Assembly (NCBI RefSeq): GCF_900115475.1
Contig: NZ_FOWP01000002.1
Span: 62,001 to 126,000 of the forward strand
DNA length: 64,000 nt
From: Ectopseudomonas composti
GTDB lineage: Bacteria; Pseudomonadota; Gammaproteobacteria; Pseudomonadales; Pseudomonadaceae
Reading direction: 5' to 3'
Part shown: positions 50,669 through 63,192 of the stretch, piece after piece
How positions within the stretch are numbered: the first letter of the stretch is position 1
Layout of the letters: the number at the start of each line of letters is the position of its first letter
Position numbers and translations under genes: made by a program
The notes under the pieces: generated by a model
The model's input: the letters and a program-made list of their open reading frames with translations, nothing else
The model's database searches: none
Told to the model about the DNA's origin: nothing

Positions 50669-51868
50669 ATGACTCAAAGCAATCCCCGACCACTGGATGG
50701 CATCACCGTGGTCAGCCTGGAGCACGCCATCGCTGCGCCGTTCTGCACCCGCCAACTCGCCGACCTCGGTGCGCGGGTGATCAAGGTCGAGCGTCCCGGC
50801 AGTGGCGATTTCGCTCGCGGCTATGACGAGCGCGTCAGCGGCCTGGCCTCGCATTTCGTCTGGACCAATCGCTCCAAGGAAAGCCTGACCCTCGACCTCA
50901 AGCAGGACGACGCCAGCGAAGTGCTCGACAGCCTGCTGGCCAAGGCCGACGTGCTGGTGCAGAACCTCGCACCGGGTGCCGCCGCGCGCATGGGCCTGTC
51001 GTTCGAGGCGCTGCACGAGCGCTTCCCGCAACTGATCGTCTGCGACATCTCCGGCTACGGCGAAGGCGGCCCGTACGAGCAGAAGAAGGCCTACGACCTG
51101 TTGATCCAGAGCGAGGGTGGATTTCTCTCCGTCACCGGCGGCGCCGGCGAGGAAGAGATGGCCAAGGCCGGTTGCTCCATCGCTGATATCGCCGCCGGCA
51201 TGTACGCCTACACCGGCGTGCTGTCGGCGCTGATGCTGCGCGGCAAGACCGGTGTGGGTAGCCGCGTCGACGTGTCGATGCTGGAAAGCCTGGTGGAGTG
51301 GATGGGCTATCCGTTGTACTACGCCTACGACGGCGCCACGCCGCCGCCGCGCGCGGGCGCCGCGCACTCGACCATCTATCCCTACGGCCCGTTTCCGGCT
51401 GGCGACGGCGGCACGGTGATGCTCGGTCTGCAGAACGAGCGCGAATGGCAGGCGTTCTGCGAGAAGGTTCTGGAGCAGCCGGAGCTGGCCAGCGACGAGC
51501 GCTTTGCCGCCAACTTCAAGCGCTCAGCCAACCGCGCCGAACTGCGTGCGCTGATCGTCGAGGCGTTCTCGCGCATGAGCTCGGCGCAGGTCATCGAGCG
51601 CCTGGAGCAGGCGCAGATCGCCAATGCCCAGGTCAACGACATGGCCGGCGTCTGGGCTCACCCGCAACTCGAAGCGCGGCAGCGCTGGCGCCAGGTCGAC
51701 AGCCCCAGCGGCAGCCTGCCGGCGTTGTTGCCGCCAGGGCGCAACAGCGCCTTCGAACCGCGCATGGATGCCATCCCGGCGCTGGGCCAGCACACCGATG
51801 CGCTGCTCACCGAGCTGGGCTACGCGTCCGCCGACATCCAGCGCTTGCATCAGCAGGGGGCGGTGTGA
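50669..51868 (+). CDS. ict: Itaconate CoA-transferase (CaiB/BaiF family)
   Basis: A 399-residue family III CoA transferase. It begins with VVSLEHAIAAPFCTRQLADL, and the catalytic Asp173 lies in CSIADIAAGMYAY. By context it matches P. aeruginosa Ict (PA0882, RipA), which activates itaconate with succinyl-CoA as donor. GAGG precedes the ATG. Confidence 0.88.
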   Translation: MTQSNPRPLDGITVVSLEHAIAAPFCTRQLADLGARVIKVERPGSGDFARGYDERVSGLASHFVWTNRSKESLTLDLKQDDASEVLDSLLAKADVLVQNLAPGAAARMGLSFEALHERFPQLIVCDISGYGEGGPYEQKKAYDLLIQSEGGFLSVTGGAGEEEMAKAGCSIADIAAGMYAYTGVLSALMLRGKTGVGSRVDVSMLESLVEWMGYPLYYAYDGATPPPRAGAAHSTIYPYGPFPAGDGGTVMLGLQNEREWQAFCEKVLEQPELASDERFAANFKRSANRAELRALIVEAFSRMSSAQVIERLEQAQIANAQVNDMAGVWAHPQLEARQRWRQVDSPSGSLPALLPPGRNSAFEPRMDAIPALGQHTDALLTELGYASADIQRLHQQGAV

Positions 51869-51873
51869 ACGTG

Positions 51874-52012
51874 CCCATTCCCGGATTGCATCCGGGCGAC
51901 GCGTCGCCATGCACGCACCGATGAATCCAAGAGCCGGTGCGCACGGCGCACCCTACGGGAAATATATGAACCCACAGTTGCGTAGGGTGGACGACGCTCT
52001 TTTCGTCCACCA
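51874..52012. repeat. Repeat cluster between ict and ccl
   Basis: CCCGGATTGCATCCGGG (from about 51,881), a GGTGCGCACGGCGCACCC unit at 51,936-51,956 and GTAGGGTGGACGACG...CGTCCACC at 51,983-52,012. No gene is seen. Confidence 0.75.
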
Positions 52013-52063
52013 GCCGTCTGCCTGTCACAAGGGGCAAACGCCCGCGTTTGATGAGGACAGATC

Positions 52064-52885
52064 ATGAGCAAATCGATCATTCGCAGTGCCCTGTTCGTGC
52101 CGGCGAGTCGCCCGGAGCGCATTCCCAAGGCGCTCGCCATCGGTGCCGATGCGGTCATCGTCGACCTCGAAGACGCCGTGCAGGAGAGCCTCAAGGTCGA
52201 GGCCCGGGCCAATCTCGATGGCTTTCTCACGGCCAATCCCGACGCCCGGCTGCTGGTGCGGATCAACGCACCGGAACACGCCGGTCATGGCGCCGATATC
52301 GAACTCTGCGGCCGTCATGCCGGTGTCGTCGGTTTGCTGCTGCCCAAGGTGGAAAGCGCTGCCCAGGTGGCGCGAGTAGCGGCCTGTGGCAAGCCGGTGT
52401 GGCCGATCATCGAGAGTGCCGCGGGCTTGCTGGCGCTGGCGGAAATCGCCCGCGCTGAAGGCGTCGAGCGGCTGTCCTTCGGCGCTCTGGATTTGGGCCT
52501 GGACTTGGGCCTCAGCAGCGGTAGCGCCGCAGCCGAACGCATCCTCGACCAGGCCCGTTATGCCTTGTTGCTGCACTCGCGCACGGCTGGCCTGGCGGCG
52601 CCGCTGGACAGCGTATTTCCCGCCATCGAGGACCGCGACGGCCTTGCCCGCACGACACGCGATGCCCGCGACATGGGCTTCGACGGTTTGCTCTGCATCC
52701 ACCCGACTCAGGTGGCGGTCGTGCACGACGCCCTGCGCCCGGCGGAGCAGGAGCTGGCCTGGGCACGCCGTGTGATGACGGCGGCTAGCAGCGGCGAAGG
52801 AGTATTCGTGGTGGACGGCCAGATGGTCGATGCCCCGGTACTTGGCCGTGCCCGACGCCTGCTGCTGCGGGCAGGAGAACCGTAG
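52064..52885 (+). CDS. ccl: Citramalyl-CoA lyase (CitE/HpcH-HpaI family)
   Basis: A 273-residue CitE-type lyase: RSALFVPASRPERIPKAL at the start, the Mg site VDLEDAV, LPKVES, and CIHPTQV near the end. By context it is the P. aeruginosa Ccl (PA0883) equivalent, splitting (S)-citramalyl-CoA to acetyl-CoA and pyruvate. With Ict and Ich it completes itaconate degradation. Confidence 0.88.
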   Translation: MSKSIIRSALFVPASRPERIPKALAIGADAVIVDLEDAVQESLKVEARANLDGFLTANPDARLLVRINAPEHAGHGADIELCGRHAGVVGLLLPKVESAAQVARVAACGKPVWPIIESAAGLLALAEIARAEGVERLSFGALDLGLDLGLSSGSAAAERILDQARYALLLHSRTAGLAAPLDSVFPAIEDRDGLARTTRDARDMGFDGLLCIHPTQVAVVHDALRPAEQELAWARRVMTAASSGEGVFVVDGQMVDAPVLGRARRLLLRAGEP

Positions 52886-52887
52886 GC

Positions 52888-52940
52888 GCCCGCTTGCGGG
52901 CGATGCTTCTCAGCAGATCGCCGGCAAGCCGGCTCCTACA
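52888..52940. repeat. Inverted repeat before dctP1
   Basis: GCCCGCTTGCGGGCGATGC and AGATCGCCGGCAAGCCGGCT units, imperfectly paired, of the 46,900 family. Confidence 0.6.
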
Positions 52941-53006
52941 AAAAACGACTGGCTGCTGCGGCAGCCAGCCACCTTGTAACCACGTACCAACCTACAAAAA
53001 CAATGA

Positions 53007-54008
<1,002 letters not shown>

Positions 54009-54025
54009 GTGTCGAGCTTGAAATG

Positions 54026-54053
54026 AAAACGCCCGGCTTGTGCCGGGCGTTTT
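54026..54053 (+). terminator. Terminator after dctP1
   Basis: Perfect 12-bp stem AAAACGCCCGGC-TTGT-GCCGGGCGTTTT, 18 bases after the stop. The A/T ends make it work on both strands. Confidence 0.85.
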
Positions 54054-54081
54054 CGTTCGAGGAGCAACGCTACTCGAATAC

Positions 54082-54102
54082 GTAGGGTGCGCCGTGCGCA
54101 CC
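54082..54102. repeat. REP unit GTAGGGTGCGCCGTGCGCAC
   Basis: Single unit of the RAYT-flanking repeat family, between convergent genes. Confidence 0.8.
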
Positions 54103-54159
54103 AGTCACCCCAGAGTCGGCACCTCACGGCACACGATCTGTACGGCGTCGTGCCAGGCT

Positions 54160-55095
54160 TTACAGCCCGGCTTCCTGCATCCACTTCGGCTTGGGATAGC
54201 GTCGATCCGACTTGCCTGCCTTGAGGATGGCGCCCGGTACATCGTGGCCGATCAGCTCGGGCAGGGTGGCGGCGGCTTCGAGCAGGGCATCGAGATTCAC
54301 GCCGGTGTCCAGGCCCATGCGCTGGAACATGTGCACCAGATCCTCGGTGCAGATATTGCCGCTGGCGCCTGGTGCATAGGGGCAGCCGCCGAGGCCGCCG
54401 AGGGAGGCGTCGAAGCGGTCAATACCGGCATTCAGCGCCGCCAGGGCATTGGCCAGGCCCATGCCGCGAGTGTTGTGGAAGTGCGCGGTGAACACCGCTT
54501 CGGGCCAGCGTTGCAGCGCCTCGCGGCAGATGCGCTCGACCTGCGCCGGGTCGGCCATGCCGGTGGTGTCGCACAGGGTCACGCCCTGCACGCCGATGTC
54601 CAGCAGGCGCTGGGTCAGCTCGTACACACGGGCCTCGCTGACCTCGCCCTCGAACGGGCAGCCGAAGGTGGTCGACAGCGAAGCGTTGATGAACACGCCG
54701 CTGCCGCGGCTGACCTCGATGATCTCGGCGAACTGCGCCAGCGATTGCTCCGGCGTCATGCGCAGGTTGGCCAGGCCGTGGGTGTCGCTGGCGGACATCA
54801 CCAGGTTGATCTCGTCCACCTCGCACGACAGCGCGCGTTCGCAACCCTTCACGTTGGGCACCAGCACCGTGTACTCAACGCCGGCGACGCGCTGGATGCC
54901 GCGCATCACCTCTTCGGCATCGCGCAGGTTGGGGATGGCCTTGGGCGAGGTGAAGGAGGTCACCTCGACCTTGGCCAGGCCGGTGTGGGACAGGCGGTCG
55001 ATCAGGGCGATCTTGTCTTCGGTGGGTACGAAGGACGCTTCGATCTGGAAGCCGTCACGGGTAGCGACGTCCTGGATGTAAAGGCGTTTGCTCAT
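54160..55095 (-). CDS. Hydroxymethylglutaryl-CoA lyase-family enzyme
   Basis: A 311-residue DRE-TIM metallolyase. VATRDGFQIE holds the Arg-Asp pair, HFHNT the metal histidines, and GLGGCPYAPGASGN the catalytic Cys loop. The family cleaves HMG-CoA to acetoacetate and acetyl-CoA; some members act on citramalyl-CoA. With the CoA transferase upstream it would degrade a free hydroxy-dicarboxylic acid such as 3-hydroxy-3-methylglutarate or citramalate (inference). Confidence 0.9.
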   Translation of the reverse strand: MSKRLYIQDVATRDGFQIEASFVPTEDKIALIDRLSHTGLAKVEVTSFTSPKAIPNLRDAEEVMRGIQRVAGVEYTVLVPNVKGCERALSCEVDEINLVMSASDTHGLANLRMTPEQSLAQFAEIIEVSRGSGVFINASLSTTFGCPFEGEVSEARVYELTQRLLDIGVQGVTLCDTTGMADPAQVERICREALQRWPEAVFTAHFHNTRGMGLANALAALNAGIDRFDASLGGLGGCPYAPGASGNICTEDLVHMFQRMGLDTGVNLDALLEAAATLPELIGHDVPGAILKAGKSDRRYPKPKWMQEAGL

Positions 55096-55124
55096 GGGGA
55101 ATCCTCAATCTTTGACTTGATCGT

Positions 55125-55251
55125 TCCCACGTCGAGGCGTCGAACCGTCCGCGTGGGAATGCATCCGGGGACGCTCTGCGTCCGTCGCTATCACGGGCGG
55201 ACGCAGAGCGTCCTGTGCTGAACTCCCACGCGGAGCGTGGGAGCTATCTGC
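55125..55251. repeat. Compound hairpin repeat (GGACGCTCTGCGTCC type)
   Basis: GGGACGCTCTGCGTCCG and CGGACGCAGAGCGTCCT are inverted copies, each also self-complementary, flanked by GTTCCCACG...CGTGGGAA and TCCCACGCGGAGCGTGGGA. This repeat type is unlike the REP family elsewhere in the window. It lies between the HMGL and CoA-transferase genes. Confidence 0.75.
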
Positions 55252-55261
55252 AGCCATCTGG

Positions 55262-56464
55262 CTAGATGATCCCGCGCTCGCGCAGGCCGGCGACCTGTTC
55301 CGCGCTCAGGCCGAGGCCGGCGAGGATGTCGTCGTTGTGCTCGCCCAACTGCGGGCCGCCAGTGCCGATACGGCCCGGTGTACGGCTCAGCTTGGGCAGC
55401 ACGCCCGGTACCTTGAGCGGGCCGACGCTGGTCTGCACCTGCTCGATCATCTGCCGCGCCAGGTAGTGCGGGTCCTGCACGATGTCGGCGGCGGTGTAGG
55501 GATAGCCGGCCGGTACGCGCGCGCCCTTGAGGGCTTCGATCACTTCATCGCGGCCGCGCTGCGCGGTCCATTCGGCGATGGCACCGTCGATCAGCTCGGC
55601 GTGCTGGCTGCGCCCGTCGTTCTGCGCCAGGCGCGGGTCATTGCCCAGGTCGTCGCGGCCGATCAGGCTCATCAGGCGCTTGTAGATGCTGTCGCCATTG
55701 CCGGCGATCAGCACGTAGCTGCCGTCGTTGCAGGGGTAGGAGTTGGACGGGGTGATGCCGGGCAGGGCGCTGCCGGCCGGCTCGCGGACGTAGCCGAAGG
55801 CGTCGTATTCGGGGATTAGACTTTCCATCATGGCGAACACCGACTCGTACAGTGCCACGTCGATCTCCTGGCCTTCGCCGCTGCGCGCACGTTCCTGCAG
55901 GGCCAGTAGAACGCCGATCACGCCGTACAGCGAGGACAGCGAATCACCGATGCTGATGCCGACGCGCACCGGCGCCTGGCCGGGGTAGCCGGAGAGGTGA
56001 CGCAGGCCGCCCATGGCTTCGCCGATCACCCCGAAACCGGGCAGGTCGCGGTAGGGGCCGGTCTGCCCATAGCCGGAGATGCGCAGCATGATCAGGCGTG
56101 GGTTGATCGCCTTCAGCGCTTCATAACCCAGGCCCCAGCCTTCCAGCGTGCCGGGGCGGAAGTTCTCCACCAGCACGTCGGCCTCACTCACCAGCTTGCG
56201 CACGATGTCTTGCGCTTCGGCCTGTTTCAGATCGAGAGTCAGCGAGCGCTTGTTGCGCGATTGAACGTGCCACCAGAGCGAGGTGCCGTCCTTGATCTTG
56301 CGCCATTTGCGCAGCGGGTCGCCGACGCACGGCGGCTCGATCTTGATCACGTCGGCGCCGAATTCGCCGAGCAGTTTGCTGGCGAAGGGACCGGCGATGA
56401 GCTGGCCCATCTCGATCACCTTGAGCCCCTGCAGGGCCATGTTGCTGGTGTTGTTTTGAGTCAT
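55262..56464 (-). CDS. CaiB/BaiF family CoA-transferase (second copy)
   Basis: A 400-residue family III CoA transferase with LKVIEMGQLIAGPFASKLLG at the start and catalytic Asp174 in ISIGDSLSSLYG. It is only distantly like Ict and closer in style to glutarate/HMG CoA-transferases (SUGCT type). It pairs with the HMG-CoA-lyase-like gene 166 bases downstream and is divergent from a LysR gene. Activation of a C5-C6 dicarboxylate is inferred. Confidence 0.85.
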   Translation of the reverse strand: MTQNNTSNMALQGLKVIEMGQLIAGPFASKLLGEFGADVIKIEPPCVGDPLRKWRKIKDGTSLWWHVQSRNKRSLTLDLKQAEAQDIVRKLVSEADVLVENFRPGTLEGWGLGYEALKAINPRLIMLRISGYGQTGPYRDLPGFGVIGEAMGGLRHLSGYPGQAPVRVGISIGDSLSSLYGVIGVLLALQERARSGEGQEIDVALYESVFAMMESLIPEYDAFGYVREPAGSALPGITPSNSYPCNDGSYVLIAGNGDSIYKRLMSLIGRDDLGNDPRLAQNDGRSQHAELIDGAIAEWTAQRGRDEVIEALKGARVPAGYPYTAADIVQDPHYLARQMIEQVQTSVGPLKVPGVLPKLSRTPGRIGTGGPQLGEHNDDILAGLGLSAEQVAGLRERGII

Positions 56465-56553
56465 GGCTGCACCTGATTTGCCTGTGCGTTTCTCGTGGTG
56501 CGCAGAATGGCGCAGCGCAGCGGTTGCGACAATTGCCCAATGGCCAAGCTAGG

Positions 56554-56570
56554 CTTCGCGTATCGCGAAG
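56554..56570. promoter_or_regulatory. LysR-type operator candidate
   Basis: CTTCGCG-TAT-CGCGAAG is a perfect palindrome of the T-N11-A LysR kind, midway between the CoA-transferase and the divergent LysR gene. Confidence 0.65.
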
Positions 56571-56632
56571 TGGCATGCTGTAAATCAGCTTCCTGGCAGC
56601 ATCGCTTCGCCAGGCGCGAAATGGAGACCCTC

Positions 56633-58685
<2,053 letters not shown>

Positions 58686-58693
58686 GCCTTACA

Positions 58694-58723
58694 GCCGCCC
58701 CGGGCCCACGCACCCGGGGCGGC
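58694..58723 (+). terminator. Hairpin between dctP2 and dctQ
   Basis: Perfect 11-bp stem GCCGCCCCGGG / CCCGGGGCGGC without a T run. Such hairpins often keep the binding protein mRNA in excess over the permease mRNA. Confidence 0.6.
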
Positions 58724-58839
58724 CCTTCATTCGCCGTCGCCTAAGACGGCGTTTGCCAATGACGAATATCGTGCCGTTCCAGGCTCGGTTAGATTCGTCA
58801 TCCGACTCCTTAAAACCACAACAATGCTCGGAGATGCCG

Positions 58840-59469
58840 ATGAACGCCTTGCGGCGCGTCTGGGAGCACTTCGAGGAAGGCTTCATCGCTTTCCTCCTGG
58901 CGGCCATGACGCTGATCACTTTCGTCTACGTGATCCTCAACAACTTCTACACCCTGTTCTACTGGCTGGGTGATGCCTTCGGCGGTAACGAGTTTCTGCT
59001 CGCTATCGGCGACTCCATTCTCGACATGGCCCAGGCAATGACCTGGAGCAATGCCCTGACCAAAGCGCTGTTCGGCTGGCTGATCTTCTTCGGCCTGGCC
59101 TACGGCGTGCGTACCGCCGGCCACATCGGCGTCGACGCCCTGGTCAAACTCGCCCCGCGCGGCATTCAGCGCATCATCGGCGTGGTCGCTTGCTCGGCCT
59201 GCCTGGGCTACGCCGGCCTGATCGCCGTCGGCAGCTTCGACTGGGTCAGCACCCTGTTCAAGGCTGGCATCGGTGCCGAGGACCTCGGCCACTACGGCAT
59301 CCAGCAATGGCATATCGGCATGATCGTGCCGTTCGGCTACGCCATGGTGTTCATCCGCTTCCTGGAAATCCTCGTCCGTATCTTGCGCAACGAGCAGACC
59401 GGCCTCGGCCTGGCTGACGAAGCCGCCGATGCGCTGAAAATCAATGAGCACGAGGAGCCCAAGCAATGA
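58840..59469 (+). CDS. dctQ: TRAP transporter small membrane subunit DctQ
   Basis: A 209-residue, four-helix DctQ protein (AFLLAAMTLITFVYVILNNF is TM1; FGLAYGVRTAGHIGVDALV is the conserved cytoplasmic loop). I chose ATG 58,840 (MNALRRVWEHF) with GGAG upstream; ATG 58,834 is also possible. It overlaps dctM by 4 bases. Confidence 0.92.
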   Translation: MNALRRVWEHFEEGFIAFLLAAMTLITFVYVILNNFYTLFYWLGDAFGGNEFLLAIGDSILDMAQAMTWSNALTKALFGWLIFFGLAYGVRTAGHIGVDALVKLAPRGIQRIIGVVACSACLGYAGLIAVGSFDWVSTLFKAGIGAEDLGHYGIQQWHIGMIVPFGYAMVFIRFLEILVRILRNEQTGLGLADEAADALKINEHEEPKQ

Positions 59470-60749
59470 CCGTTCTGTTCCTCTTCCTGCTGCTGTTCCT
59501 GCTGATGTTCATCGGCGTGCCGATCGCCGCGTCGCTCGGCTTGGCCGGTTCGATCACCATCATGCTGTTCAGCCCGGACTCGGTGCGCTCGCTGGCGATC
59601 AAGCTGTTCGAGACCTCCGAGCACTACACCCTGCTGGCGATCCCGTTCTTCCTGCTCTCCGGTGCGTTCATGACCACCGGTGGCGTGGCACGTCGCCTGA
59701 TCGACTTCGCCAACGCCTGCGTCGGCCACATCCGTGGCGGCCTGGCCATCGGTGCGGTACTGGCGTGCATGCTGTTCGCTGCGCTGTCCGGTTCGTCGCC
59801 GGCGACCGTCGCTGCGGTCGGCTCCATCGCCATCGCCGGCATGGTGCGTTCCGGTTACCCGCAGGCGTTCGGCGCCGGCATCGTGTGTAACGCCGGTACG
59901 CTGGGCATCCTGATTCCGCCGTCGATCGTGATGGTGGTGTACGCCGCTGCCACCGAGCAGTCGGTGGGCAAGCTGTTCATGGCCGGTGTGATCCCCGGCA
60001 TCATGCTCGGCCTGGTGTTGATGATCGCGATCTACATCGTCGCGCGCATCAAGAAGCTGCCAGCCCTGCCGCGCGCCAGCTTCCGCGAGTGGCTGCGTTC
60101 CGCCCGTGAGGCGTTCTGGGGCCTGCTGCTGATGGTGATCATCCTCGGCGGTATCTACACCGGCATGTTCACCCCGACCGAGGCCGCGGCCGTGGCGGCG
60201 GTGTACGCCGGCTTCGTTGCCCTGTTCGTGTACAAGGACCTGACCATCCGCGAGTGCCCGAAGGTGCTGCTGGAGTCTGGCAAGCTGACCATCATGCTGA
60301 TGTTCATCATCGCCAACGCCATGCTCTTCGCCCACGTGCTGACCACCGAGCAGATTCCCCAGCAAATCACCGCCTGGGTGGTGGAGCTGGGCCTGCAGCC
60401 GTGGCAGTTCCTGCTGGTGGTGAACATCGTGCTGCTAGTGGCCGGTGCCTTCATGGAGCCGTCGGCGATCATCCTGATCCTGGCGCCGATCCTGTTCCCG
60501 ATCGCCATGCAACTGGGCATCGACCCGATTCACCTGGGCATCATCATGGTGGTGAACATGGAGATCGGTTTGATCACGCCGCCGGTGGGGCTGAACCTGT
60601 TCGTCACCTCGGCGGTGACGGGGATGCCACTGACGGCAGTGATCCGCGCAGCGATGCCGTGGCTGATGCTGCTGCTGAGCTTCCTGATGATCATCACCTA
60701 TATCCCAGCGGTATCTATGGCGTTGCCGAACTGGCTGGGGATGAGCTGA
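59466..60749 (+). CDS. dctM: TRAP transporter large permease subunit DctM
   Basis: A 427-residue DctM with about 12 helices. Family markers are LSGAFMTTGGVARRLIDFAN, FAALSGSSPATVAAVGSIA, GTLGILIPPSIVMV and ITPPVGLNLFV. It couples sodium entry to uptake of dicarboxylates delivered by DctP. It is the only DctM in the window although two DctP genes are present. Confidence 0.95.
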   Translation: MTVLFLFLLLFLLMFIGVPIAASLGLAGSITIMLFSPDSVRSLAIKLFETSEHYTLLAIPFFLLSGAFMTTGGVARRLIDFANACVGHIRGGLAIGAVLACMLFAALSGSSPATVAAVGSIAIAGMVRSGYPQAFGAGIVCNAGTLGILIPPSIVMVVYAAATEQSVGKLFMAGVIPGIMLGLVLMIAIYIVARIKKLPALPRASFREWLRSAREAFWGLLLMVIILGGIYTGMFTPTEAAAVAAVYAGFVALFVYKDLTIRECPKVLLESGKLTIMLMFIIANAMLFAHVLTTEQIPQQITAWVVELGLQPWQFLLVVNIVLLVAGAFMEPSAIILILAPILFPIAMQLGIDPIHLGIIMVVNMEIGLITPPVGLNLFVTSAVTGMPLTAVIRAAMPWLMLLLSFLMIITYIPAVSMALPNWLGMS

Positions 60750-60770
60750 GCAATTGTGTCTACCTCTGTG

Positions 60771-60794
60771 CCCGGCCTTGTGCCGGGTTTTTTT
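60771..60794 (+). terminator. Terminator after dctM
   Basis: CCCGGC-CTTGT-GCCGGG followed by TTTTTTT, 22 bases after the dctM stop. Confidence 0.85.
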
Positions 60795-60859
60795 ATCTAC
60801 GCGCCTCGACGTATCCATGACGCTGTCGAATTGGCTCGCCATATGCCAGGCAGGGCTTC

Positions 60860-60893
60860 AAGACCATGGTCTTAGAGCGGTAAGACCATGGTC
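60860..60893. promoter_or_regulatory. Tandem palindromes upstream of acsA
   Basis: AAGACCATGGTCTT (60,860-60,873, perfect palindrome) and AAGACCATGGTC (60,882-60,893) have centres 22 bases apart, about two helical turns. They lie 72-105 bases upstream of the acsA start and are probably activator sites; the LuxR-type acetate regulator CrbR/ErdR is a candidate (inference). Confidence 0.65.
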
Positions 60894-60964
60894 GAATGGC
60901 CTCACGAAGGGTCGGGGGATACAAAAGGCACCATACAAAAACAACTCCCCGTCGAGGTGATTCC

Positions 60965-62926
60965 ATGAGTGCTGCGTCTCTTTACCCTGTGCGTCCCGAA
61001 GTGGCCGCGCGGACCCTCACTGACGAGGCCACCTACAAGGCCATGTACCAACAGTCCGTGGTCAACCCCGAGGGTTTCTGGCGCGAGCAGGGCAAGCGCA
61101 TCGACTGGATCAAGCCCTACAACAAGGTCAAGCAGACCACCTTCGACGATCACCATGTCGACATCAAGTGGTTCGCCGATGGCACCCTGAACGTCTCCTA
61201 CAACTGCCTCGACCGTCACCTGGAAGAGCGCGGTGACCAGATCGCGATCATCTGGGAAGGCGACGATCCGTCCGAGCACCGGGAAATCACCTACCGCGAG
61301 CTGCACGAGCAAGTGTGCAAGTTCGCCAACGCCCTGCGTGGCCAGGACGTGCACCGCGGCGACGTGGTAACCATCTACATGCCGATGATTCCGGAAGCTG
61401 TGGTGGCCATGCTGGCCTGTGCGCGTATTGGCGCGATCCACTCCGTGGTATTCGGCGGCTTCTCCCCCGAGGCGCTGGCCGGGCGCATCATCGATTGCCA
61501 GTCCAAGGTGGTGATCACCGCTGACGAAGGGCTGCGTGGCGGTAAGAAAGTACCGCTCAAAGCCAACGTCGACGACGCCCTGACCAACCCCGAGACCCGC
61601 AGCATCCAGAAGGTCATCGTGGTGCAGCGCACTGGCTCCGAGATCAAGTGGAACCAGCATCGCGACATCTGGTACGAAGACCTGATGAAGGTGGCTGGCA
61701 GCGTCTGCGCACCCAAGGAAATGGGCGCTGAAGAAGCCCTGTTCATCCTCTACACCTCCGGTTCCACCGGTAAGCCCAAGGGCGTGCTGCACACCACTGG
61801 CGGCTACCTGGTATACGCCTCGCTGACCCATGAGCGCGTGTTCGACTACCGTCCGGGCGAAGTCTTCTGGTGCACCGCTGACATCGGTTGGGTCACGGGC
61901 CACACCTATTTGGTCTATGGGCCGCTGTCCAACGGCGCCACCACCGTGATGTTCGAAGGCGTGCCGAACTATCCGGACGTTTCGCGCGTCGCCAAGATCG
62001 TCGACAAGCACAAGGTCAACATCCTCTACACCGCCCCGACCGCCATTCGCGCCATGATGGCCGAGGGCAAGGCCGCGGTCGAAGGCGCCGATGGTTCCAG
62101 CCTGCGCCTGCTCGGTTCGGTTGGTGAGCCGATCAACCCGGAAGCCTGGCAGTGGTACTACGAGAACGTCGGTCAGAGCCGTTGCCCGATCGTCGACACC
62201 TGGTGGCAGACCGAAACCGGCGCCTGCCTGATGACTCCGCTGCCGGGCGCTCATGGCCTCAAGCCGGGCTCCGCTGCGCGTCCGTTCTTCGGCGTACAGC
62301 CGGCACTGGTGGACAACCTGGGCAACATCATCGAAGGCGCTGCCGAAGGTAACCTGGTGATCATCGACTCCTGGCCGGGTCAGGCGCGTACCCTGTACGG
62401 CGACCATGACCGCTTCGTCGACACCTACTTCAAGACCTTCCGTGGCATGTACTTCACCGGTGACGGTGCGCGCCGCGACGAAGACGGCTACTGGTGGATC
62501 ACCGGCCGCGTCGACGACGTGCTCAACGTCTCCGGCCACCGCATGGGCACCGCCGAGATCGAAAGCGCCATGGTCGCCCACGCGAAAGTCGCCGAGGCCG
62601 CAGTAGTCGGTGTACCGCACGACATCAAAGGGCAGGGCATCTACGTCTACGTCACCCTGAATGCGGGCGAAGAAGCATCGGAACAACTGCGTCAGGAATT
62701 GCGCAACTGGGTGCGCAAGGAGATCGGCCCGATCGCCACGCCGGACGTGATTCAGTGGGCCCCCGGCCTGCCGAAGACCCGTTCGGGCAAGATCATGCGC
62801 CGTATCCTGCGCAAGATCGCTACCGCCGAATACGATTCCCTCGGCGACATCTCCACGCTGGCCGATCCTGGTGTGGTGCAGCACCTCATCGACACGCATC
62901 GTCAGATGCAAGCCGCCTGCGCCTGA
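60965..62926 (+). CDS. acsA: Acetyl-CoA synthetase
   Basis: A 653-residue AMP-forming acetate-CoA ligase. [16 protein letters not shown] is the P-loop of ANL enzymes, TWWQTETGA the acetate/AMP site, and [15 protein letters not shown] holds the C-terminal lysine that Pat-type acetyltransferases modify. The ATG at 60,965 (MSAASLYPV) has CGAGGTG upstream and gives the normal length. It follows the TRAP operon after a terminator, as acsA follows the itaconate cluster in P. aeruginosa. Confidence 0.97.
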   Translation: MSAASLYPVRPEVAARTLTDEATYKAMYQQSVVNPEGFWREQGKRIDWIKPYNKVKQTTFDDHHVDIKWFADGTLNVSYNCLDRHLEERGDQIAIIWEGDDPSEHREITYRELHEQVCKFANALRGQDVHRGDVVTIYMPMIPEAVVAMLACARIGAIHSVVFGGFSPEALAGRIIDCQSKVVITADEGLRGGKKVPLKANVDDALTNPETRSIQKVIVVQRTGSEIKWNQHRDIWYEDLMKVAGSVCAPKEMGAEEALFILYTSGSTGKPKGVLHTTGGYLVYASLTHERVFDYRPGEVFWCTADIGWVTGHTYLVYGPLSNGATTVMFEGVPNYPDVSRVAKIVDKHKVNILYTAPTAIRAMMAEGKAAVEGADGSSLRLLGSVGEPINPEAWQWYYENVGQSRCPIVDTWWQTETGACLMTPLPGAHGLKPGSAARPFFGVQPALVDNLGNIIEGAAEGNLVIIDSWPGQARTLYGDHDRFVDTYFKTFRGMYFTGDGARRDEDGYWWITGRVDDVLNVSGHRMGTAEIESAMVAHAKVAEAAVVGVPHDIKGQGIYVYVTLNAGEEASEQLRQELRNWVRKEIGPIATPDVIQWAPGLPKTRSGKIMRRILRKIATAEYDSLGDISTLADPGVVQHLIDTHRQMQAACA

Positions 62927-62942
62927 TCGGTAACGGCAAACG

Positions 62943-62978
62943 AAAGCCCCGCCTGGCCACAAGCCCGGCGGGGCTTTT
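62943..62978 (+). terminator. Terminator after acsA
   Basis: AAAGCCCCGCC ... GGCGGGGCTTTT, 17 bases after the stop; 11-bp stem with a short T run. Confidence 0.85.
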
Positions 62979-63192
62979 CATTTCTGCGTTTCGAACATTT
63001 CCGCGTCTTGATCGTTCTTGTAATTAACTTGTACATGAATAAATCTTTGTACAATTTTTTCAGGTGTGCATAATGCCTCCGTGCCACCACACGTGGCCTG
63101 TCTTCTCTTGCTTCAGCGTTCTCGTTGTCCAGCCCCGTCCCAGGTGGGCGCTGTTTTTGTGCGCCCCCATTTTCTGAATCCAGAGGTTCTGC

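Noticed and set aside
60832..60847. Sigma-54-like TGGCTCGCCATATGCC upstream of acsA
   Set aside because: GG-N10-GC spacing fits, but the activator-like palindromes would then lie downstream of the start site; probably chance.
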